The notes under the pieces were generated by a model. The model worked only from the letters and a program-made list of their open reading frames with translations, had not been told where the DNA came from and did no database searches. DNA of 5,980 nucleotides, taken from assembly GCA_903934745.1 (NCBI GenBank), contig CAIZOZ010000386.1, positions 1 through 5,980 on the forward strand. The letters are read 5' to 3'. Numbering within the stretch: position 1 is the first letter of the stretch; every line of letters starts with the position of its first letter. Shown one piece after another: positions 1 through 5,980 of the stretch. The position numbers and the translations under genes are program-made. Source of the DNA: an uncultured cyanobacterium. GTDB lineage: Bacteria; Cyanobacteriota; Cyanobacteriia; PCC-6307; Cyanobiaceae.

Positions 1-39
1 CCGGCGGCTGCGGCGCAGGGCCCGCCGCATGCTGCCCAT
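1..39 (-). CDS. plsC: 5' end of a gene downstream of fabD, probably plsC (1-acyl-sn-glycerol-3-phosphate acyltransferase), partial
   Basis: Only the first codons are inside the window. The frame after the fabD stop is open to the window edge and reads MGSMRRALRRSRR from an ATG at 39; a second in-frame ATG lies at 30. A TTG at 63 is in the same frame and would overlap the fabD stop (TTGA), adding eight residues. Almost every codon ends in G or C, as in the neighbouring genes, and the short peptide is strongly basic, as membrane-associated acyltransferases often are at the N-terminus. No catalytic motif (HX4D) is visible. The plsC name rests on the lipid-gene context and on my recollection that plsC follows fabD in marine Synechococcus and Prochlorococcus. 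The product would acylate lysophosphatidic acid at the membrane. The start is uncertain. Confidence 0.45.
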   Translation of the reverse strand, partial: MGSMRRALRRSRR

Positions 40-59
40 GGCATTGCCGCGGAGGTCGC

Positions 60-956
60 TCAAAGTCCCAGGTCGGCGGCCGCGGCGATCTGCACCGTGC
101 TGATGCCGTCGCAGCCGCGTTTGATCAGGCCGCTGAGCACGGTGCCGGGGCCGATCTCCACGGCGGTGTCGATGCCGCAGGCCTTGAGCTGCTCCATGGT
201 TTCGCGCCAGCGCACGCCGCTGGTCATCTGGTTCACCAGACGCTGCTTCAGCCTCTCGCCATCGGTTTCCGGGGTGGGGTCGGTGTTGCTCAGCACCGGG
301 ATCGTGGCTTTGGCGAAGGGCACGGCTGCGAGGCTGATGGCGAAGGCCTCCGCCGCTTCGGCCATCAAGGGGGAGTGGAAGGCGCCGCTCACCGCCAGCG
401 GGATCGCCCGCTTGCAGCTCAGCTGGGCACTGACGCTGGCCACGGCTTCGGGCGTGCCGGAGAGCACCACCTGGGCGCTGCTGTTGTCGTTGGCGATCAC
501 CACACCCTCATGGGCGGCCACCAGCTCCTCAAGTTGGCTGCGCTCGAAGCCGATCACGGCGGTCATGGCGCCGCCGCCGGCGGCAGCCATCAGCTCACTG
601 CGGCGCTGCATCAGGGCCAGGCCGGTGCTGGCGTCGAACACGCCGGCGGCGTAGAGCGCCACCAGTTCGCCGAGGCTGTGGCCGGCCACCAGATCGGCCT
701 GACGGCCCTGGTCGCGCAGGTGATCCACCAGCAGGCTTTCGATCACGAACAGGGCCGGCTGGGTGTTGCGCGTGTCGTTGAGGTCGCTCGGCTCCGCCGT
801 ACCGGACGCTGCGCCGGCGCAGATGGCCAGCAGATCGCGGCCCAGCAGTTCGGAGGCGGCGGCGAAGCGGTCGCGGGCTCCCGGCAACGCCAGCACCGGG
901 GCAGCCATGCCGGCTTTCTGCGAGCCCTGACCAGGAAACACCCAGGCAATACCCAT
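60..956 (-). CDS. fabD: Malonyl-CoA:ACP transacylase FabD
   Basis: This cytosolic enzyme moves the malonyl group from CoA to acyl carrier protein, supplying the extender unit of type II fatty acid synthesis. The 298-residue product has the family's usual length and is complete. Visible motifs are FPGQGSQ at residues 7-13, the nucleophile elbow AGHSLGE at 91-97 with catalytic Ser94, the malonyl-carboxylate-binding Arg119 in QRRSELM, catalytic His194 in GAFHSPLM, and the C-terminal VEIGPGTVLSGL at 266-277. The ATG at 956 puts the GQGSQ motif at its normal distance from the N-terminus. No Shine-Dalgarno site precedes it. It lies 67 bp after the fabH stop, and the next gene starts 20 bp past its stop or overlaps it, which indicates one transcription unit. 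No key residue is missing. Confidence 0.97.
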   Translation of the reverse strand: MGIAWVFPGQGSQKAGMAAPVLALPGARDRFAAASELLGRDLLAICAGAASGTAEPSDLNDTRNTQPALFVIESLLVDHLRDQGRQADLVAGHSLGELVALYAAGVFDASTGLALMQRRSELMAAAGGGAMTAVIGFERSQLEELVAAHEGVVIANDNSSAQVVLSGTPEAVASVSAQLSCKRAIPLAVSGAFHSPLMAEAAEAFAISLAAVPFAKATIPVLSNTDPTPETDGERLKQRLVNQMTSGVRWRETMEQLKACGIDTAVEIGPGTVLSGLIKRGCDGISTVQIAAAADLGL

Positions 957-989
957 TGCGGCGCCGCACCATCGAACGGCAGGAGATTA

Positions 990-1005
990 GATCGCGGCTG
1001 CGATC
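990..1005. repeat. Short perfect inverted repeat in the fabH-fabD gap
   Basis: GATCGC (990-995) and GCGATC (1000-1005) form a perfect 6-bp stem around a 4-base loop in the 67-bp gap between fabH and fabD. On the mRNA-sense minus strand it is followed by TAATCTCC rather than a T-run, so it does not look like an intrinsic terminator. It could be a processing or stability hairpin between the two cistrons, or chance in GC-rich DNA. The sequence resembles a HIP1 octamer split around the loop. Confidence 0.4.
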
Positions 1006-1023
1006 AGCTTCGGCAGGGGCGCC

Positions 1024-2058
1024 TCAGGCCAGGCGGCCGCTCCAGCGCAGCAGGGCACCGCCCCAGCTCAGGCCGGCGCCGAAGCCGCTGCTGGCGAGCA
1101 GGTGACCCGGTTGCACCCGGCCGTCGCGCACGGCCTCATCGAGCATCAGCGGGATTGTGGCTGCGGAGGTGTTGCCGTAGAGGCCCAGGTTGCTGAGCAC
1201 CCGCTCCTGGGGCACGGCGAAGCGATCGGCCACGGCATCGAGGATGCGTTGATTGGCCTGGTGCAGCAGCAGCCAGTCGAGGGCGGAGGCCTTGATGCCG
1301 GTGGCTTCGAGCAGCTCGGAGAGCACAGCGGGCACTTCGCGCACCGCGAACTTGTAGACCTCCTGGCCGTTCATATGGATCGGAGCGAAGCCCCCCACCT
1401 GGGCGGTCAGGCCAGCCACCAAGGGCCGGTGCTCCGGCGTCTGGGCCAGGGTCAGGCAGGCATTGCGGCTGCCATCGGAGCGCATCCGGAAGGCCAGCAG
1501 ACCGTCGTCGGCCTGCTCACAGGCCTGAAGGGCCACGGCCCCGGCCCCGTCACCGAACAGCACGCAGGTGCTGCGATCGTCCCAGTCGACCCAGCGGCTG
1601 AGCTGGTCGGCGCCGATGACGAGCACCCGCTCGAAGCTGCCGCTACGGATGTACTGGCTGGCGGTGATCAGGGCAAACAGGAAGCCGCTGCAGGCGGCGG
1701 TGAGATCAAAGGCCACGGCGGCGTGGGCGCCGATCGCCGCCTGCACCCGCGGGGCGGTGCCGAACAGGTCATCGGGGCTGGAGGTGGCCAGCAGGATCAG
1801 GTCCACGTCCGCCGGGCTCCAGCCGGCTTGCTCCAGGGCGGCGAGCGCCGCCGCACTGGCCAGGCTGGTCACCGTCTCGCCCGCGCCGGCCACCCGTCGG
1901 GAGCCGATGCCGGTGCGGCTGCGGATCCATTCGTCGCTGGTTTCGACCCGATGGCCGAGCAGGGCATTGCTGATGCTGGCGTTTGGCAGGGCGCTGCCGC
2001 TGCCCACCAGTGCCATCCCCCGGTTGGGCTTCTGGGAGTTGCCTGCGCCGCCTGACAC
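1024..2058 (-). CDS. fabH: Beta-ketoacyl-ACP synthase III (FabH)
   Basis: FabH condenses acetyl-CoA with malonyl-ACP to start fatty acid synthesis and is soluble. The full Cys-His-Asn triad is present: Cys123 in DLTAACSGF, His266 in LLLHQANQRI and Asn296 in LGLYGNTSAA. ATSSPDD (91-97) and the nucleotide-pocket motif FGDGAGAV (168-175) are also typical. The product is 344 residues from a GTG at 2058. An ATG at 2016 (residue 15, MALVGSGSALP) begins where the conserved core begins and would give 330 residues, closer to the usual family length of about 320-335. Neither start has a convincing Shine-Dalgarno site, so the first 14 residues are doubtful. It begins 31 bp after the plsX stop and shares its transcript. 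An acetyl-CoA-primed enzyme is most likely, but substrate preference cannot be read here. Confidence 0.96.
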   Translation of the reverse strand: MSGGAGNSQKPNRGMALVGSGSALPNASISNALLGHRVETSDEWIRSRTGIGSRRVAGAGETVTSLASAAALAALEQAGWSPADVDLILLATSSPDDLFGTAPRVQAAIGAHAAVAFDLTAACSGFLFALITASQYIRSGSFERVLVIGADQLSRWVDWDDRSTCVLFGDGAGAVALQACEQADDGLLAFRMRSDGSRNACLTLAQTPEHRPLVAGLTAQVGGFAPIHMNGQEVYKFAVREVPAVLSELLEATGIKASALDWLLLHQANQRILDAVADRFAVPQERVLSNLGLYGNTSAATIPLMLDEAVRDGRVQPGHLLASSGFGAGLSWGGALLRWSGRLA

Positions 2059-2089
2059 TGGAATCCAGCCACTGTTGCTTGCGGGTCAG

Positions 2090-3547
2090 TCAACCACAGG
2101 CGGCCGCGTCGCTGGTGCTGGGCTGGGCGCTGGCAGGGCTGTCGCCGCCGAGGGCGTGGAGGTCGTCCATCACGCCGTGGCTGGCCGCTGAATGGGCCAG
2201 CCGCAGGGCACTCACCACCGACAGCGCCTTGCTGCTGCCGTGGCCGATCACGCAAATGCCATCCACACCCAGCAGCAGGGCGCCGCCGTGCTCGGCATGG
2301 TCGAGGCGCTTCTTGATGCGCACCAGGTTGCTGCGCAGGAAGGCCGAACCCACCTTGCCGCGGCGGCCGCGGGGCAGTTCGGCCCGCAGCACATCGAGCA
2401 ACACGCTGCCCACCGATTCGAGGAACTTCAGCAGCACGTTGCCGCTGAAGCCATCGCAGACCACCACATCGAAGTCGCCGGAGAGGATGTCGCGCCCCTC
2501 GCAGTTGCCAGCGAACAGGAAGCGGTCATCGCCGGCCAGCAGCGGGTAGGTCTTGAGGCAGAGCTCGTTGCCCTTGCACTCCTCCTCGCCGATGTTCACC
2601 AGGCCGATGCGGGGCTGGCGCACCTGCAGCACATCGCGGCTGTAGATGTTGCCCAGCAGGGCGAACTGGTGTAGCCATTCGGGTCGGCAGTCCATGTTGG
2701 CGCCGACATCCAGCACCAGCACCTGCTGATCGGGATCCTTGGTGGGGAACAGGGCGCCGATCGCCGGCCGGTCGATGCCCTTGAGCCGCCCCAGCCGGAA
2801 GATCGCCGCGGCCATCACGGCGCCGGAGTTGCCGGCGGAATACACGGCCGTGGCTTCGCCTTGCTTCACCAGGTCCATGGCCAGATTGATGCTGGCATCG
2901 CGCTTGCGGCGCACCACCTTGGCCTCTTCGTTCATGGCCACCGACGGCCCGCTCGCCACCAGGTGCAGCAGGCCGCGAGCCACGGCCTCATTGAGCTCTT
3001 CCTGCAGGCCCATGGCACGGATCGCGGCCTGCAGAGGCTCGGTTTCGGCCACGAAGCGGATGCGCAGGGGCAGCACTTCCACGGCCCGCAGGCAGCCCTC
3101 CAGGATCGGTCCGGGGGCGTGATCCCCGCCCATGCCATCGACCGCCACCCAGAGCCGCTGTCGATCGTCGATCGACTCGATCCTGGCCAGATCGCCGCCG
3201 CCGCTTCCCTGCTGCAGGCGTCGCAGCGGATCGAACACCAGGGGCTGCAGCACCGAGCCCGCGACGGAGCTGGCAGCTCCGGCTACCGAGCTGGCGGCGC
3301 CCGCCACCGAGCCGGCGGCGTTGCCGGCCGCCCCCGCCATCGAGCCGGCCATGGAGGCGGTGACGTTGGCGGTGGCATTGGCGGTGTCCACCAGGGCCGA
3401 GGCGGTGTCCACCAGCGTGGTGACCGCCGCATTGCGGCGATACCAGATCACCAGGCGGCGGATCGCCCGGCTTGGTTTGGCACGGACCGGCTTCGCCCGG
3501 TAAGGGGCGGCGGGCTGGTCGGTGGGGTCAGGCTCCTTCGTTGGCAA
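2090..3547 (-). CDS. plsX: Phosphate acyltransferase PlsX with a long repeat-bearing N-terminal extension
   Basis: PlsX makes acyl-phosphate from acyl-ACP and inorganic phosphate; PlsY then uses it to acylate glycerol-3-phosphate in membrane lipid synthesis. The catalytic domain runs from about residue 131 to 465, with VDGMGGDHAP (136-145), SAGNSGA (237-243), DVGAN (280-284), NIGEEECKGN (318-327), DGFSGNV (365-371) and GVDGICVIGHGSS (427-439), all diagnostic. The product is 485 residues against roughly 330-350 for ordinary PlsX. The excess is at the N-terminus: a basic stretch (residues 17-40, ending IRRLVIWYRRN), then alanine/glycine-rich 7-residue repeats (46-101), then LQPLVFDPLRRLQ as a linker. 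The chosen start is TTG at 3547, overlapping rpaB by 20 bp; a GTG at 3451 (residue 33) is the main alternative and would still leave an extension of about 100 residues. The C-terminal 20 residues are low-complexity. Confidence 0.96.
   Translation of the reverse strand: MPTKEPDPTDQPAAPYRAKPVRAKPSRAIRRLVIWYRRNAAVTTLVDTASALVDTANATANVTASMAGSMAGAAGNAAGSVAGAASSVAGAASSVAGSVLQPLVFDPLRRLQQGSGGGDLARIESIDDRQRLWVAVDGMGGDHAPGPILEGCLRAVEVLPLRIRFVAETEPLQAAIRAMGLQEELNEAVARGLLHLVASGPSVAMNEEAKVVRRKRDASINLAMDLVKQGEATAVYSAGNSGAVMAAAIFRLGRLKGIDRPAIGALFPTKDPDQQVLVLDVGANMDCRPEWLHQFALLGNIYSRDVLQVRQPRIGLVNIGEEECKGNELCLKTYPLLAGDDRFLFAGNCEGRDILSGDFDVVVCDGFSGNVLLKFLESVGSVLLDVLRAELPRGRRGKVGSAFLRSNLVRIKKRLDHAEHGGALLLGVDGICVIGHGSSKALSVVSALRLAHSAASHGVMDDLHALGGDSPASAQPSTSDAAACG
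3245..3412 (-). repeat. 21-bp tandem repeats encoding 7-residue Ala/Gly-rich repeats in PlsX
   Basis: Residues 46-101 of PlsX can be laid out as eight consecutive 7-residue units. The first two (VDTASAL, VDTANAT) and three of the last (VAGAASS, VAGAASS, VAGSVLQ) are clearly alike, and the middle three are more diverged. The DNA shows the same period: GCGGTGTCCACCAG occurs at 3381-3394 and again at 3402-3415, and plus-strand units starting GAGC(T/C)GGC lie at 3267, 3288 and 3309, exactly 21 bp apart. Third-position differences between units show that the repeats are not recent perfect copies. Gly68, 72, 75, 79, 83, 90 and 97 give glycine-zipper-like spacing. A helical segment that touches the membrane or other helices is my inference. 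Confidence 0.8.
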
Positions 3548-4304
3548 CGGGTTCGACGCGGGGTTCGACGAGGCGCTGAAACAGATAACCGGTTCCCCGG
3601 GCTGTGAGAATCAGCTCGGGATTGGCCGGATCATCTTCCAGTTTGGAACGCAGCCGGGAAATGTGGACATCCACCACCCGGGTATCGACGTGTCGGTCGG
3701 GGCTGTACCCCCACACCTCGCGCAGAATTTCGCTCCGGCTGCAGGGTTTGCCGGAGCGACTGACCAGCAGCTCCAGCAGGTTGAACTCCATGCCGGTGAG
3801 CCGGATGCGCTCCGTGCCCTGAAACACCTGACGCCTGTTGGTGTCGATCCGCAGGTTGCCGATCTCGATCAGGCCGGAGTCGGGAATCCCGGCCAGTTGC
3901 TCCTTCTCGACCCGGCGCAGCACGCAGCGGATGCGGGCTTCCAGTTCCTTGGGGCTGAAGGGTTTGACCACGTAGTCGTCGGCCCCCAGTTCCAGGCCGG
4001 TGATGCGATCCGCCACATCGCCCAGGGCGGTGAGCATCACGATCGGCACGTCCGAATCTTTGCGCAGCTCCTGGCAGACGCCGTAGCCATCGAGCTTGGG
4101 CATCATCACGTCCAGCACCACCAGATCGGGCAGGCGCTGGCGGAAGAGCTCCAGGGCCTCCTCGCCATCGCAGGCGGTGATCACCTGGTAGCCGATCATC
4201 GACAGCCGCGTTTCCAGGATGCGCCGGATGCTGGCCTCATCGTCAACGACCAGAATGGTTTCCCTGGCGGGGGCTGGTGTGGTGGTGGGGGAGGTCGTGG
4301 TCAT
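3528..4304 (-). CDS. rpaB: OmpR/PhoB-family response regulator RpaB
   Basis: RpaB is the essential cyanobacterial regulator that, with the histidine kinase NblS/Hik33, controls high-light, photosystem and stress genes through HLR1 DNA sites. From the ATG at 4304 the product is 258 residues. The receiver domain (about 15-132) shows acidic Asp21 and Asp22, phosphoacceptor Asp65 in VVLDVMMPKLDGYG, Thr92 in VMLTALG and Lys114 in VVKPFSPKELEARI. A winged-helix DNA-binding domain follows (about 144-243), with LTGMEFNLLELL, VDVHISRLRSKLE and RGTGYLFQR. The near-invariant cyanobacterial RpaB segment GDVADRITGLELGADDYVVK supports the subfamily call over a generic PhoB. An ATG at 4403 would add 33 residues unlike any receiver N-terminus and would run through the upstream inverted repeat, so I reject it. 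Cysteines are at 45, 77, 127 and 188. The C-terminus ends in a duplicated VEP tail. It leads the lipid-gene cluster. Confidence 0.94.
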   Translation of the reverse strand: MTTTSPTTTPAPARETILVVDDEASIRRILETRLSMIGYQVITACDGEEALELFRQRLPDLVVLDVMMPKLDGYGVCQELRKDSDVPIVMLTALGDVADRITGLELGADDYVVKPFSPKELEARIRCVLRRVEKEQLAGIPDSGLIEIGNLRIDTNRRQVFQGTERIRLTGMEFNLLELLVSRSGKPCSRSEILREVWGYSPDRHVDTRVVDVHISRLRSKLEDDPANPELILTARGTGYLFQRLVEPRVEPVANEGA

Positions 4305-4418
4305 GCCGCAGCTCGAGCGCTCTGCTGGAGCACCAGCAGATTTGGCGCCTACCCATGGCCACCACTGAAAAGCGCCCAGGGGTGCTTCATTACCAAACGC
4401 CACCTTTCTTCATAGTCC
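4305..4418. promoter_or_regulatory. Divergent intergenic region between rpaB and radA
   Basis: This 114-bp gap is the only place in the window where two genes point away from each other, so it must hold the promoters of both the rpaB-plsX-fabH-fabD cluster and radA. Its radA half (about 4360-4418) is visibly richer in A and T than the flanking genes. Weak -10-like words exist, such as TAATGA and TATGAA on the minus strand, but none pairs with a convincing -35, so I do not place a promoter. I found no HLR1 pair (TTACA-type direct repeats) on either strand that would show RpaB autoregulation. The rpaB-proximal end carries dyad symmetries, listed separately. Confidence 0.65.
4311..4340. repeat. 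Perfect 8-bp-stem inverted repeat with two adjoining palindromes upstream of rpaB
   Basis: TCTGCTGG (4321-4328) and CCAGCAGA (4333-4340) are exact reverse complements around the 4-base loop AGCA. Two 8-bp palindromes adjoin and overlap it: GCTCGAGC (4311-4318) and GAGCGCTC (4315-4322). The block ends only six bases before the rpaB start codon, so in rpaB mRNA it would either fold as a 5'-leader hairpin or, as DNA, serve as an operator. On the plus strand the stem is followed by only three T's, and it lies upstream of radA, so a terminator is unlikely. Confidence 0.7.
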
Positions 4419-5845
<1,427 letters not shown>

Positions 5846-5852
<7 letters not shown>

Positions 5853-5875
5853 GGCTCAGCGGAGTGAGGCTCAGA
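5846..5875. repeat. 15-bp tandem duplication spanning the radA and ycf3 stop codons
   Basis: GGAGTGAGGCTCAGC (5846-5860) is followed directly by GGAGTGAGGCTCAGA (5861-5875), with 14 of 15 bases identical. The first copy holds the radA stop TGA (5850-5852) and the second the ycf3 stop (TCA on the plus strand, 5871-5873). Because 15 is a multiple of three, each gene gains a second in-frame stop from the other copy, at 5865-5867 for radA and 5856-5858 for ycf3. The only stem within it is 4 bp (CTCA/TGAG), so there is no evident terminator. Confidence 0.85.
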
Positions 5876-5980
5876 AGTAGACATCGACGGTGCTGCGGCC
5901 TGAGCTCTTCAGCCAGTTCTCGATGTCGAGGTAGCCGCCCGGATAGAGCTTCACCGCTTTGCCCCAGGTTTCGGCGGCCA
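5871..5980 (-). CDS. ycf3: 3' end of photosystem I assembly protein Ycf3, partial
   Basis: The minus strand from the window edge encodes 35 C-terminal residues, beginning AAETWGKAVKLYPGGYLDIE and continuing NWLKSSGRSTVDVYF before a TGA at 5871-5873. The (Y)L-x-x-x-NWLK-x-(S/T)GR pattern matches the C-terminus of Ycf3, a TPR-repeat thylakoid protein that acts as a chaperone in photosystem I assembly. The AAETWGKAVKLYPG part fits the second helix of a final TPR. The LYPGGYLDIENWLK wording, rather than the NNYIEAQNWLK of other cyanobacteria and chloroplasts, is what I recall from marine picocyanobacteria. A ycf3-radA-rpaB neighbourhood also matches that group. The start and the earlier TPRs lie outside the window. 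It converges on radA with 18 bp between stops. Confidence 0.82.
   Translation of the reverse strand, partial: AAETWGKAVKLYPGGYLDIENWLKSSGRSTVDVYF

Noticed and set aside
1102..2055. A 317-codon open frame on the plus strand opposite fabH
   Set aside because: It is antisense to a gene with a complete FabH Cys-His-Asn triad. Its product is His/Gly/Gln-rich without recognisable motifs, as expected from reading a GC-rich gene backwards.
2861..3607. Plus-strand open frame rich in Arg, Gly and His opposite plsX
   Set aside because: It is the antisense shadow of the plsX repeat region; its apparent repeats mirror the 21-bp units of plsX.
4321..4343. Intrinsic terminator formed by the 8-bp stem
   Set aside because: It lies between two divergent genes, where no transcript needs to end, and is followed by only three T's.
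4305..4403. A 33-residue N-terminal extension of RpaB from the ATG at 4403
   Set aside because: It has no similarity to receiver domains, would use most of the intergenic region including the inverted repeat, and makes the protein longer than known RpaB proteins. The ATG at 4304 gives a normal N-terminus.
3522..4415. A 297-codon open frame on the plus strand covering all of rpaB
   Set aside because: RpaB on the other strand has every receiver and DNA-binding motif. The antisense product resembles no family I know and is explained by high GC content.
4305..4418. HLR1 site for RpaB autoregulation
   Set aside because: I looked for paired TTACA-type repeats on both strands and found only TTACC within CATTACCAAAC, with no partner at the right spacing.

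Overview
The window looks like core chromosome of a GC-rich unicellular picocyanobacterium of the Synechococcus/Cyanobium type. The evidence is an RpaB-type response regulator, the C-terminus of a Ycf3-type photosystem I assembly protein, the gene order, and the absence of any intact GCGATCGC (HIP1) octamer that I could find. I see no insertion sequence, phage gene, CRISPR array, tRNA or rRNA, and no evidence for a new multi-gene defence or metabolic system.

Layout. Bases 1 to 4304 carry a minus-strand cluster, in transcription order rpaB, plsX, fabH, fabD and the first codons of a further gene, probably plsC. A 114-bp gap (4305-4418) separates rpaB from radA, which runs the other way. After radA, an 18-bp gap leads to the convergent 3' end of ycf3, cut by the window edge.

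How the genes work together. FabD loads malonyl groups onto ACP and FabH makes the first carbon-carbon bond of a fatty acid. PlsX turns finished acyl-ACP into acyl-phosphate for phospholipid and glycolipid synthesis, and PlsC would add the second acyl chain. RpaB, a light- and redox-responsive regulator of photosynthesis genes, stands at the head of this lipid cluster and overlaps plsX by 20 bp, so lipid supply may be transcribed together with the photosynthesis regulator. RadA is a recombination and branch-migration ATPase with its own promoter. Ycf3 helps assemble photosystem I.

Points worth a second look: a roughly 130-residue N-terminal extension on PlsX built largely of alanine/glycine-rich 7-residue repeats; a perfect 8-bp-stem inverted repeat with nested palindromes just upstream of rpaB; and a 15-bp tandem duplication across the radA/ycf3 convergent ends that gives both genes a second in-frame stop. 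None of the five complete genes has a clear Shine-Dalgarno site, and three appear to start at GTG or TTG.
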